Assembly (NCBI RefSeq): GCF_016756615.1
Contig: NZ_AP023262.1
Span: 2,853,501-2,917,500 of the forward strand
Length of the DNA stretch: 64,000 bases
Direction: 5' to 3'
Origin: Mesorhizobium sp. L-8-3
GTDB lineage: Bacteria > Pseudomonadota > Alphaproteobacteria > Rhizobiales > Rhizobiaceae
The notes below the pieces were generated by a model, which saw only the letters and a list, made by a program, of their open reading frames with translations, was not told where the DNA came from and did no database searches. The translations under genes and the position numbers were made by a program. Shown here one piece after another: positions 44,328 through 52,587 of the stretch (position 1 is the first letter of the stretch; each line of letters begins with the position of its first letter).

Positions 44328-45584
44328 ATGCCCCATATCGCCGTCATCGGCGCCGGTATCACCGGCGTCACCACCGCCTATGCCCTCCTGGAACGCGGCT
44401 ATGCCGTCACTGTCATCGACCGCCAGCGTTACGCGGGCATGGAAACCTCCTTCGCCAATGGCGGCCAGCTCTCGGCGAGCAATGCGGAGGTCTGGAACCA
44501 CTGGTCGACGCTGCTCAAGGGCATCAAATGGATGATGCGGCGCGACGCGCCGCTGCTCATGAACCCGGCGCCTACCTGGCACAAATATGCCTGGCTTGCG
44601 GAATTCGTCTCCAACATCCTGAGCTACCGCTCCAACACGGTGGAGACCACGCGGCTGGCGATTGCCGCGCGCGAGCATCTGTTCGGCATCGCCGCGCGCG
44701 AGAACATCGACTTCGACCATGTCCGGCGCGGCATCCTCCACATCTACTGGGACAAGCCGAGTTTCCAGCACGCGCTGAAGGTCAACCAGATGCTGGTCGA
44801 AGGCGGACTCGACCGGCACCCCGTCTCCGCCGCCGAGGTCAAGTCGATCGAACCGGCGTTGCATGGCGATTTCTACGGCGGTTTCTATACCCCGTCGGAT
44901 TCGACCGGCGACATGCACAAATTCACCTTCGGGCTCGCCAGGGCCTGCGAGCGGCGGGGCGCGCGCTTCATCTTCGACGCCGATGTCGAGCGCGTGGAGC
45001 GAAAGGGGCGCTTTCGCATCGACTATCGGAGCGGGACCCTGGGAGAGGGTGAGCCGCTTGCCGAGACGATCGGGACCGACGGCGTCGTGATCTGCGCGGG
45101 CTCCGCCAGCCGCCGCTTCGCGGCCATGCTCGGCGACCGCGTCAATGTCTATCCGGTCAAGGGCTATTCGATCACCGTCCATCTCGACGAGGAGCGCAGC
45201 CAGAATGCGGCCCCATGGGTCAGCCTGCTCGACGATCGCGCTAAGATCGTCACCAGCCGCCTCGGGACCGGGCGCTTCCGGGTCGCCGGCACCGCCGAGT
45301 TCAACGGCATGAACCGGGACATCCGGCACGACCGGGTCAAGCCGCTGGTCGACTGGACGCGGATGCTGTTCCCTGATGTCGACACCAATCGCGTGGTGCC
45401 CTGGGCCGGTCTGCGGCCGATGATGCCCAATATGATGCCGCGGGTCGGCAAAGGCTGGCAGCCGGGCGTCTTCTACAACACTGGTCACGGTCATCTCGGT
45501 TGGACGCTCTCGGCCGCGACCGCCCAGATGGTGGCCGAGTGCATCGCCGGCGAGTTCGGCGTCGACGCGGCCATCGCGGCCTGA
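44328..45584 (+). CDS. FAD-dependent D-amino-acid-dehydrogenase-like (DadA family) oxidoreductase under glycine riboswitch
   Basis: 418 residues from ATG 44328 (GCGGAG upstream). The FAD-binding motif is 'IAVIGAGITGVTTAYALLERGYAVTVIDR', followed by the DadA hallmark 'METSFANGGQLSASNAEVWN' and the C-terminal 'WAGLRPMMPNMMPRVGKGWQPGVFYNTGHGHLGWTLS' (in parts). DadA-type enzymes oxidise amino acids to 2-oxoacids and pass electrons to the respiratory chain. Control by a glycine riboswitch and linkage to malate synthase G make glycine (or sarcosine) to glyoxylate the most economical reading, though D-alanine-type activity is possible. malate synthase begins 12 bp after the stop. Confidence 0.85.
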   Translation: MPHIAVIGAGITGVTTAYALLERGYAVTVIDRQRYAGMETSFANGGQLSASNAEVWNHWSTLLKGIKWMMRRDAPLLMNPAPTWHKYAWLAEFVSNILSYRSNTVETTRLAIAAREHLFGIAARENIDFDHVRRGILHIYWDKPSFQHALKVNQMLVEGGLDRHPVSAAEVKSIEPALHGDFYGGFYTPSDSTGDMHKFTFGLARACERRGARFIFDADVERVERKGRFRIDYRSGTLGEGEPLAETIGTDGVVICAGSASRRFAAMLGDRVNVYPVKGYSITVHLDEERSQNAAPWVSLLDDRAKIVTSRLGTGRFRVAGTAEFNGMNRDIRHDRVKPLVDWTRMLFPDVDTNRVVPWAGLRPMMPNMMPRVGKGWQPGVFYNTGHGHLGWTLSAATAQMVAECIAGEFGVDAAIAA

Positions 45585-45596
45585 CGGGAGGAGGGC

Positions 45597-47774
45597 ATGA
45601 ACATGTTCACTCAAGCCTATGTCGAGACTGCCGGCCTGAAGGTCGCGCGCGAGCTGCGTGACTTCGTGGAGAGGGAGGCGCTGCCGGGGACGGGCGTCGA
45701 GGCGGCGGCGTTCTGGCAGGCGTTTGCGGCGATCGTGCACGATCTGGCGCCGAAGAACCGGGCGCTGCTGGCCAGGCGCGACGCGCTGCAGGAGAAGATC
45801 GACGGCTGGTACCGGGAGCATGGCGCCCCCGCCGACATGGACGCCTACAAGGCCTTCCTGTCCGGGATCGGCTATCTCGTGCCCGAAGGGCCGGCCTTCA
45901 CCGTCACCACCCAGAATGTCGATCCCGAGATCGCTTCGGTCGCCGGGCCGCAGCTCGTCGTGCCGGTCATGAATGCGCGCTATGCGTTGAACGCCGCCAA
46001 TGCCCGCTGGGGTTCGCTCTACGATGCGCTCTACGGCACCGATGCCATCCCCGAGACCGACGGGGCGGAGAAGGGCAAGGGCTACAATCCGGTGCGCGGC
46101 GCCAAGGTGATCCAATGGGCGCGCAACTTCCTGAACGAGGCCGTGCCGCTCGCCGGTGCACCCTGGCAGGAAGCCCGCGGCTTCGCGGTCAAGGGCGGCG
46201 CGCTTGTCGTGTCGCTCGACGGCGGCCGCACGACGGGGCTGAAGAAGCCCGAACAGTTCGCCGGCTATCTCGGCGAAGCGTCCGCCCCCGGCCAGATCCT
46301 GCTGCGCAACAACGGCATCCATGTCGAGGTGCTGATCGATGCCGGCTCCGCCATCGGCAGGGACGATCCGGCCCATATCGCCGATGTGTGGCTGGAATCG
46401 GCCATCACCACGATCATGGACTGCGAGGATTCGGTCGCCGCCGTCGATGCCGCCGACAAGGTGGTGGTTTACCGCAACTGGCTCGGCCTGATGAAGGGCG
46501 ACCTTGCTGAAGAAGTGGCCAAGGCCGGCAAGACCTTCACCCGCACGCTCAATCCCGATCGCGACTACACCGGACCCGACGGCTCGCGCTTTACGCTGCG
46601 CTGCCGTTCGCTGATGCTGGTCAGGAATGTCGGCCACCTGATGGGCAATCCGGCCGTTCTCGACCGCGACGGCAACGAGGTGCCGGAAGGCATCATGGAT
46701 GCCATGATCACCAGCCTGATCGCGCTGCACGACGTCGGCCCTGCCGGCCGCCGCAAGAACTCGCCGGCCGGCTCGGTCTACATCGTCAAGCCGAAGATGC
46801 ACGGGCCCGACGAGGTGGCCTTCGCGGTGGAGATCTTCGGCCGGGTCGAGGCCGCGCTTGGGATGGCGCCCAACACGCTGAAGATGGGCATCATGGACGA
46901 GGAGCGGCGCACCACGGTCAACCTGAAGGAGTGCATCCGCGCGGCGAGCGAGCGGGTGGTGTTCATCAACACCGGCTTCCTCGACCGCACCGGCGACGAG
47001 ATCCACACCTCGATGGAGGCCGGGCCGATGATCCGCAAGGGCGACATGAAGCAGGCGGCGTGGATTGCCGCCTATGAGGCGTGGAACGTCGACATCGGGC
47101 TGGACTGCGGGCTGTCGGGCCATGCCCAGATCGGCAAGGGCATGTGGGCGATGCCGGACCTGATGGCGGCGATGCTGGAGCAGAAGATCGCCCACCCCCG
47201 GGCCGGCGCCAACACCGCCTGGGTGCCGTCGCCGACGGCGGCGACGCTGCATGCCACGCATTACCACAAGGTCGACGTCAAGGCGGTGCAGGCGGGGCTG
47301 CGGAACAGGGCCCGGGCGAAACTCGACGACATCCTGTCGGTGCCGGTGGCGGCGCGGCCGAACTGGACGGCCGACGAGATCCAGCTCGAGCTCGACAACA
47401 ACGCGCAGGGCATCCTGGGCTATGTGGTGCGCTGGATCGACCAGGGCGTGGGCTGCTCGAAGGTCCCCGACATCAACGATGTCGGGCTGATGGAGGACCG
47501 CGCGACGCTGCGCATCTCCTCCCAGCACATCGCCAACTGGCTGCATCACGGCGTGTGCGGCAAGGACCAGGTACTGGCGACGCTGAAGCGCATGGCGGCG
47601 GTCGTCGACCGGCAGAATGCCGGCGACCCGCTCTACCGGCCGATGGCGCCCGACTTCGACGCCTCGATCGCCTTCCAGGCCGCCTGCGACCTCGTCTTCG
47701 AGGGCCGCATCCAGCCCAGCGGATACACCGAGCCGGTGCTGCACAGAAGGCGGCTGGAGCTCAAGGCGAACTGA
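45597..47774 (+). CDS. glcB: Malate synthase G
   Basis: 725 residues, the normal size of the monomeric G form. Recognisable blocks are '[30 protein letters not shown]', '[30 protein letters not shown]', '[20 protein letters not shown]', '[19 protein letters not shown]', '[19 protein letters not shown]' and '[19 protein letters not shown]'. It condenses glyoxylate with acetyl-CoA to malate in the cytoplasm, Mg-dependent. It is sandwiched between the glycine-riboswitch oxidase and GlcG, so it would absorb glyoxylate made by the oxidase. All key regions look intact. Confidence 0.96.
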   Translation: MNMFTQAYVETAGLKVARELRDFVEREALPGTGVEAAAFWQAFAAIVHDLAPKNRALLARRDALQEKIDGWYREHGAPADMDAYKAFLSGIGYLVPEGPAFTVTTQNVDPEIASVAGPQLVVPVMNARYALNAANARWGSLYDALYGTDAIPETDGAEKGKGYNPVRGAKVIQWARNFLNEAVPLAGAPWQEARGFAVKGGALVVSLDGGRTTGLKKPEQFAGYLGEASAPGQILLRNNGIHVEVLIDAGSAIGRDDPAHIADVWLESAITTIMDCEDSVAAVDAADKVVVYRNWLGLMKGDLAEEVAKAGKTFTRTLNPDRDYTGPDGSRFTLRCRSLMLVRNVGHLMGNPAVLDRDGNEVPEGIMDAMITSLIALHDVGPAGRRKNSPAGSVYIVKPKMHGPDEVAFAVEIFGRVEAALGMAPNTLKMGIMDEERRTTVNLKECIRAASERVVFINTGFLDRTGDEIHTSMEAGPMIRKGDMKQAAWIAAYEAWNVDIGLDCGLSGHAQIGKGMWAMPDLMAAMLEQKIAHPRAGANTAWVPSPTAATLHATHYHKVDVKAVQAGLRNRARAKLDDILSVPVAARPNWTADEIQLELDNNAQGILGYVVRWIDQGVGCSKVPDINDVGLMEDRATLRISSQHIANWLHHGVCGKDQVLATLKRMAAVVDRQNAGDPLYRPMAPDFDASIAFQAACDLVFEGRIQPSGYTEPVLHRRRLELKAN

Positions 47775-47793
47775 CCTGAGGAAAGGAACCGAC

Positions 47794-48225
47794 GTGACCA
47801 GTCTCACTCTCGCAAAGGCGAACGAGATCATCGAGCGGGCTTTCGCCAAGGCCAGGGAGGCCTCGTTGAAGCCGCTGTCCGTAGCAGTGCTGGATCCCGG
47901 CGGCCATCTCGTCGCCTTCCAGAAGCAGGATGGTTCTTCCATGCTGCGCTTCGAGATCGCCACGGGCAAGGCTTACGGCGCTCTTGCCGTCGGGGCGGGC
48001 TCCCGCTGGCTCAACAACGCCGCGATCGAGCGACCGCATTTCGTGCAGGCGCTCTCCGGCGTCTCCGGCGGCCGCATCGTGCCGGTGCCAGGTGGCGTTC
48101 TCATCCGGTCTACCGACGGTGTTCTGCTCGGCGCCGTCGGCATCACCGGGGACACATCCGACAATGACGAGATGTGCGCGGTGGCTGGAATCGAAACCGC
48201 AGGCTTCGTGGCCGTCGCTGGCTAG
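47794..48225 (+). CDS. glcG: GlcG/HbpS-family heme-binding-type protein
   Basis: 143 residues from GTG 47794 with GAGGAAAGGA upstream. Family pattern: 'TLAKANEIIERAFAKARE', 'LSVAVLDPGGHLVAFQKQDGSS', 'GRIVPVPGGVLIRS', 'LGAVGITGDTSDNDEMCAVAGIE'. GlcG proteins accompany glycolate/glyoxylate genes (glc operon), and relatives bind heme or sense redox state. The biochemical role is uncertain. Third gene of the riboswitch unit, 19 bp after glcB. Confidence 0.88.
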   Translation: MTSLTLAKANEIIERAFAKAREASLKPLSVAVLDPGGHLVAFQKQDGSSMLRFEIATGKAYGALAVGAGSRWLNNAAIERPHFVQALSGVSGGRIVPVPGGVLIRSTDGVLLGAVGITGDTSDNDEMCAVAGIETAGFVAVAG

Positions 48226-48246
48226 TCCAGAGGTGGATTCTTCAGC

Positions 48247-48281
48247 TTGACAATTCTATATGTGATCATAAAGTGTGATCA
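48247..48281 (+). promoter_or_regulatory. Promoter with GntR-type operator, site 2
   Basis: TTGACA (48247-48252), 16-bp spacer and TAAAGT (48269-48274) form a good promoter. The palindrome TGATCATAAAGTGTGATCA (48263-48281) covers the -10 box. It differs from site 1 at only one base in the 19-bp core. It lies 105 bp before the start of the opine-dehydrogenase-like gene and drives the longest island operon (48387-53573). Confidence 0.75.
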
Positions 48282-48386
48282 AATTTTACGGCAATGAGCG
48301 CGACGCAAGCCTGCGGAAGGGAGCCTCCCGGAACCTGCGTTTCAAGGCTCAGCCACGTTGCCGTGCTTCGGACCTCGGAGGAGAGA

Positions 48387-49475
48387 ATGAAGGTTGCGAT
48401 ACTCGGGGCAGGGGCGGGCGGTGCCGCATCCGTCGCCGAACTGGTCCAGGCCGGCCACGATGTGCATTTCTGGGCGCGATCGGCCGAAACGCTTGAGCCC
48501 CATATCAAGCTGGGCGGCGTCGCCTTCGAGGGCAAGCTCGGGGAAGGCGTCGCAAAGCCGACGCTGATCACCACGGATCTGAAGGCCGCGATCGGGGGCG
48601 TCGATGTCGCCGTGGTGGTACTTCCGACCTTCTCGCATTCGGCGATCGCCGGTGCGCTTGCCGCAGCCGGCTGGCCGCCCGAAAGGCCCGTGGTGCTCAA
48701 CCCTGGCCACACTGGCGGCGCCCTGGAGTTCGCCGAGACATTCTCGCGTTCCGGCAGGGCCGCGCCGCCGGTGGTCGAGTTCTCCACGCTGACCTATGTC
48801 GCTCGCAAGTATCGCCCCGACGCGGTTACCGTCAGCGGTCGCGCAAAGCAGTTGAAGGCGGCCACGCTCAAGGGCGGAGCCGGAGCGATCGAGATGGCTG
48901 CGAAACTCTATCCCGGCCTGACGCCCGTCGCCGACGTGATCGCCTCCGACCTCTCCAACGTCAATATGGTGCTGCATCCGCCGGGTGCGGTACTGGCCGC
49001 CGCCTGGGTGGAGGCGACCGGGGGCGACTTCACCTTCTATGTGGATGCCATGACGCCGGGCGTCGCTCGCGTCATGCGGCAACTGGACGACGAAAGGCTC
49101 GCCGTCGCCAAGGCTTTCGGCCACGATCTTCCGAACCTCGTCGAGGAGATGAAGCTGCTCGGCACCGTCGAGGCCGACGTCGTCGACACCGCGGATTTCC
49201 GTGCGGCGATTTCCGGTGGCGAAGCCAACAAGCGCATCAAGGGTCCGGATTCGCTCGAATACCGGTACTACAAGGAAGATTTCGGCCACGGGCTGCTGCC
49301 TTTCCTCGAATTCGCTCGAATAGCTGAGGTCGATACGCCCGTGGCGAAGTCCCTCTACAGGCTCGCCCAGATCGCCGTCGGTACCGACTATCGCAAGGGT
49401 GGGCGCACGGCGGAGGCGATGGGCATCGCCGGCCTGACGAAAGATCGGCTGATCGAGAAGGTGAGGGCGCAATGA
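48387..49475 (+). CDS. Opine/octopine dehydrogenase-like NAD(P)-dependent enzyme
   Basis: 362 residues from ATG 48387 with GGAGGAGAG upstream. N-terminal Rossmann motif 'MKVAILGAGAGGAASVAELVQAGHDVHFWAR'. 'VVVLPTFSHSAIAGALAA' and 'VVLNPGHTGGALEF' follow, as in octopine dehydrogenases. 'SNVNMVLHPPGAVLAAAWVEATGGDFTFYVDAMTPGVARVM' (in parts) is the family's conserved domain with its catalytic His region. These enzymes join or cleave an amino acid and a 2-oxoacid through a secondary amine. First gene of the second island operon, overlapping the next gene by four bases. Confidence 0.82.
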   Translation: MKVAILGAGAGGAASVAELVQAGHDVHFWARSAETLEPHIKLGGVAFEGKLGEGVAKPTLITTDLKAAIGGVDVAVVVLPTFSHSAIAGALAAAGWPPERPVVLNPGHTGGALEFAETFSRSGRAAPPVVEFSTLTYVARKYRPDAVTVSGRAKQLKAATLKGGAGAIEMAAKLYPGLTPVADVIASDLSNVNMVLHPPGAVLAAAWVEATGGDFTFYVDAMTPGVARVMRQLDDERLAVAKAFGHDLPNLVEEMKLLGTVEADVVDTADFRAAISGGEANKRIKGPDSLEYRYYKEDFGHGLLPFLEFARIAEVDTPVAKSLYRLAQIAVGTDYRKGGRTAEAMGIAGLTKDRLIEKVRAQ

Positions 49476-50362
49476 GCTGGGAGGATCTTGTCATTGCCGT
49501 CGTCGCAGGTGATGCGCGCGAGCAGGAAATCGCTCGCTGCGCCGTCAAGGCCGGCGCCAAAGTGCGAGCCTACGGGTTTCCCTGGCCCGACCAGGGCATA
49601 GAGGGCGTCTACCACGCAAGCGATGCCGCCGATGCCCTTAAGGGGGCAGACGTCGCGTTGTTCCCGATCCCCGGTATCACGGCCGAAGGCGCCCTGTTCG
49701 CGCCCAAGGCGCCCCAGAAGATCATTCCATCCCACGAAATGCTGGCCGGCATGCGCAAGCCCGGCCACATTATCCTCGGCTGGGCGGATCCCAATCTGAA
49801 GGGTCACTGTGAGGCGCTCGGCATAACGCTGCACGAATATGAATGGGATGTGGACCTGATGCTGCTGCGCGGCCCGGCGATCGTCGAGGGCGTGCTGAAG
49901 GTCATCATCGAGAACACCGAGATCACCATCCACAAATCCAATGTCTGCCTCATCGGACAAGGTACCATCGGTTCGCTGCTCACCAATACGCTGGTCGGTC
50001 TCGGAGCTCATGTGCATGTGGCGGCCCGCAATTCCGTGCAGCGCGCAGCCGCCTATGCCGCCGGCGCGGAGACCCTTACGCTGGAGCAGCTACCCGACGT
50101 CCTGCCGCGCATGGACATCGTCATCGGCAGCGTGCCCAAGCGGCTTCTGGAACGCGACCAGCTCGCGCTCCTTCCCAGGCACGCGCTGCTGGTCGACGTC
50201 GCCGCCCCGCCTGGAACCATAGATCGGGATGCGGCGCTGGAACTCGGCCTCAAGGCGGTCTGGGCCCGCGGCATGGGCGCGCGCGCTCCGGTCACGGTGG
50301 GCCGCAGCCAATGGAGCGGCATCAGCCGCCGCATCGAAGGTATCATGGAGCAAAGGGCATGA
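49472..50362 (+). CDS. Dipicolinate synthase subunit A-like (DpaA-type) NAD(P)-binding protein
   Basis: 296 residues. The N-terminal half ('IAVVAGDAREQEIARCAVKAGAKVRAYGF', 'ADVALFPIPGITAEGALFAP') resembles the DpaA N-terminal domain. A second Rossmann unit has 'TIHKSNVCLIGQGTIGSLLTNTLVGLGAHVHVAARN' with GQGTIG at 162-167. In spore formers DpaA makes dipicolinate from dihydrodipicolinate-type precursors, but this is no spore former and no DpaB partner is seen. It more likely acts as an imine or amino acid dehydrogenase together with its neighbour. It overlaps both flanking genes by four bases. Confidence 0.65.
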   Translation: MSWEDLVIAVVAGDAREQEIARCAVKAGAKVRAYGFPWPDQGIEGVYHASDAADALKGADVALFPIPGITAEGALFAPKAPQKIIPSHEMLAGMRKPGHIILGWADPNLKGHCEALGITLHEYEWDVDLMLLRGPAIVEGVLKVIIENTEITIHKSNVCLIGQGTIGSLLTNTLVGLGAHVHVAARNSVQRAAAYAAGAETLTLEQLPDVLPRMDIVIGSVPKRLLERDQLALLPRHALLVDVAAPPGTIDRDAALELGLKAVWARGMGARAPVTVGRSQWSGISRRIEGIMEQRA

Positions 50363-51705
50363 AAGCGGATCTGGTCATCAAGAATGCGCGTGTGGTTCGC
50401 CACGACGGCGAGTTCCACGGCGGCGTGGCGGTGAAGGACGGCAAGATCGTTCTCACCGGTGCCAACGAGGTGCTGCCGGATGCCAGCCGCACCATCGATG
50501 CCGAGGGCCGGGTGTTGATGCCCGGCATCATCGACCCGCATTGCCATCTCGGCGTGAAGTTCCCCTTTGCGGAGGACATGCGCACGGAGACCGCGGCGGC
50601 CGCTTCCGGCGGCGTCACCACCGCCCTTCTCTACATCCGCAACCTCAAGGAGTCGTATCTGCCGTTCTATGAGGAGCGGAAGGCGATCGGCGAGGAGAAC
50701 TCCATCATCGACTTCGGCTTTCATTTCGGCATTCAGCGCGAGGAGCATATCGCGGAGATACCGGAGATCATCGCCAAGACGGGCGTGAAGTCGTTCAAGT
50801 GCTATTTCGGCTACGAGCCCGACAATCCGATCGGCATCGTGCCTGCGACGGACGGCTGGGTCTACGCGGCCATGCGCATACTGTCCAAGGTGCCCGGCGG
50901 GGTCATCAACGTCCATTGCGAGAACACGCAAATCGCCTCCTGGATCAAGAAGGAGATCGCGGCGACGGGCCGCCAGGACCTCGGCGCCTATACGGAATCC
51001 CGGCCGGCCTTCTGCGAGGTCGAAACGATCCGCCGCATGATCTTCCTCGCCGAGAGGACCGGCTGCTCGCTGCATCTGGTCCACACCTCGGTCGGCATGG
51101 GGCCGGTGCTGGCAGCAGAAGCTCAGGCGCGCGGGGTCCATGTCACCGTCGAGACCTGTCCGCATTATCTGACCCGCACCTGCTACGACGAGGATCTCGA
51201 CATGCGGGCAAAGATTTCCCCGCCGCTGCGCGACCGCAACGAACTCGAAGGCTTGTGGCAGGGCATGCTGAATGGCTCCGTCTACAGCCTGGGCACCGAT
51301 CACGTGCCATTCCTGCCGAAGAAGCTCGAGGATCTTTGGACAGAGTTCCCCGGCGTCGTGAGCTTCCCTTGGGAACTGTCGCTGATGCTGCATTTCGGCG
51401 TTCATCAGCGCGGCCTGCCGCTCACCCGGCTGGTCGAGCTCAACTCCTTCAACCCGGCGCGTCGCTTCGGCCTGTGGCCGCGCAAGGGCCATATCGATGT
51501 CGGTTTCGACGCCGATCTCGTGATGGTCGATCTCGACGAGGAGCGCACCGTCAACCACACGGGCAAGGGCACCTGCATCTACGAAGGCTGGAAACTCAAG
51601 GGTTGGCCCGTAATGACGGTGGCGCGCGGTGAAGTCGTCTATGAGAACGGCGTCGTCGGCGAAGACCATTATGGCCGCGGGCGTTGCGTGACGCTCCCGT
51701 CATGA
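50359..51705 (+). CDS. Cyclic amidohydrolase (dihydropyrimidinase/hydantoinase/dihydroorotase family)
   Basis: 448 residues. The binuclear metal site is complete: H61 and H63 ('GIIDPHCHLG'), carboxylated Lys K147 ('VKSFKCYFGY'), H186 ('VINVHCEN'), H242 ('LHLVHTSVG') and D314 ('LGTDHVPF'). Ring-opening of cyclic amides or ureides (hydantoin, dihydropyrimidine, allantoin, dihydroorotate) is the family reaction. The C-terminal sheet 'RKGHIDVGFDADLVMVDLDEERTVNH' is typical. Its start overlaps the upstream stop (ATGA). It is the best candidate for ring opening in the island's pathway. Confidence 0.88.
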   Translation: MKADLVIKNARVVRHDGEFHGGVAVKDGKIVLTGANEVLPDASRTIDAEGRVLMPGIIDPHCHLGVKFPFAEDMRTETAAAASGGVTTALLYIRNLKESYLPFYEERKAIGEENSIIDFGFHFGIQREEHIAEIPEIIAKTGVKSFKCYFGYEPDNPIGIVPATDGWVYAAMRILSKVPGGVINVHCENTQIASWIKKEIAATGRQDLGAYTESRPAFCEVETIRRMIFLAERTGCSLHLVHTSVGMGPVLAAEAQARGVHVTVETCPHYLTRTCYDEDLDMRAKISPPLRDRNELEGLWQGMLNGSVYSLGTDHVPFLPKKLEDLWTEFPGVVSFPWELSLMLHFGVHQRGLPLTRLVELNSFNPARRFGLWPRKGHIDVGFDADLVMVDLDEERTVNHTGKGTCIYEGWKLKGWPVMTVARGEVVYENGVVGEDHYGRGRCVTLPS

Positions 51706-52406
51706 GCCCGCTCGGCACCGACGGACTGGACCTGGCAGGACGGGTTTCGCTGATGCCGGCGCGTCTGCCGGCGAGCGAGGCGGTCGCCAGGATCGTGGCC
51801 CGCAAGGCGACGATCCGCCAGGAGCGGCTGTCGGGGCTGCACAATCCGTGGGGCCATGCCGTCGGCCTGACGGACCCATGGGTCTTCCTGGAACTTTGCG
51901 AGAGCAGCAGAGTGATCGAAGCGGCCAAGGACTTGATCGGGCCTGATGTCATCCTCTGGGACAGCGAACTCTTCTCTGAGGCGCGCAGCTATGCACGATT
52001 CCTCTGCGAGGGTCGGGAAGGGCGCTACTGGCCGGCAACCCCGCTTGCCGGCGCGGTCGTCGTCCTGCCCGTCAGCCGCGCCGATCCGCCGGTGCTCGGG
52101 ACGCGGCTCGGCGACGTCGGACCGGACCTGCTGGAAGGCATCGATCCGTTGGAGCCGCTCTATGTCGTCAGGCTGATGCCGGCGACCAGTCATTTCGATC
52201 GCGACCCGCAGCATCCCGCCAATCGCGCATGCATGGAGGAGCAGGTCCTGATCAATTACGCCAACCGTCCGTTGTGGCTGCTGAGCGGCACCGACCGGGC
52301 GAACAACGATCTGGTTACGGGCTTCGCGCCTGCCGTGCCCGTGTGGGCTTCCGGCGCGTTGCCCGCCGAAGAAAAGGAGAAGATGAATGCCGTTCGTCGT
52401 CGTTGA
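51702..52406 (+). CDS. Hypothetical protein resembling a PhyH-type oxygenase that lacks its iron site
   Basis: 234 residues from ATG 51702 (ATGA overlap). Parts recall the phytanoyl-CoA dioxygenase family: 'IEAAKDLIGPDVILWDSELFSE', 'GREGRYWPATPLAGAVVVLPV' and the ending 'INYANRPLWLLSGTDRANND'. The His-x-Asp expected just before the 'RYWP' segment is absent (FLCEGREG instead), so classical Fe(II)/2-oxoglutarate chemistry seems impossible. It may be a structural or binding relative, or my family reading may be wrong. It overlaps the tautomerase gene by 20 bp in another frame. Confidence 0.5.
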   Translation: MSPLGTDGLDLAGRVSLMPARLPASEAVARIVARKATIRQERLSGLHNPWGHAVGLTDPWVFLELCESSRVIEAAKDLIGPDVILWDSELFSEARSYARFLCEGREGRYWPATPLAGAVVVLPVSRADPPVLGTRLGDVGPDLLEGIDPLEPLYVVRLMPATSHFDRDPQHPANRACMEEQVLINYANRPLWLLSGTDRANNDLVTGFAPAVPVWASGALPAEEKEKMNAVRRR

Positions 52407-52587
52407 GATGTGGGAGGGGCGCACTGTCGAGCAGAAGCGCAATCTCGTCAAAGCCATAACGAAAGCCATGGTGGATGAGGCCGCCTGCAAGCCGGACCAC
52501 CTGCATGTCGTGATCCACGAAACTCCGAAGGATAGCTGGGGCCGTGGCGGCGTGCTCGGGATCGACATGGAGGAGAACAAGAAATGA
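52387..52587 (+). CDS. 4-oxalocrotonate tautomerase-family protein
   Basis: 66 residues beginning Met-Pro, so the mature protein would expose the catalytic Pro1. 'PFVVVEMWEGRTVEQKRNLVKAITKAMVDEA' and 'DHLHVVIHETPKDSWGRGGVL' match the 4-OT fold (usually about 62 residues, hexamer of dimers). It tautomerises enol/keto forms of unsaturated acids or promotes related chemistry. It overlaps the upstream gene by 20 bp and the downstream gene by four. Confidence 0.88.
   Translation: MPFVVVEMWEGRTVEQKRNLVKAITKAMVDEAACKPDHLHVVIHETPKDSWGRGGVLGIDMEENKK

Noticed and set aside
44256..47969. Open minus-strand frame of more than 1200 codons opposite the DadA-like gene, glcB and glcG
   Set aside because: High GC and codon bias leave the antisense frame free of stops. 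The translated product is His/Arg/Asp-rich without domain logic, while the plus strand encodes well-conserved enzymes.
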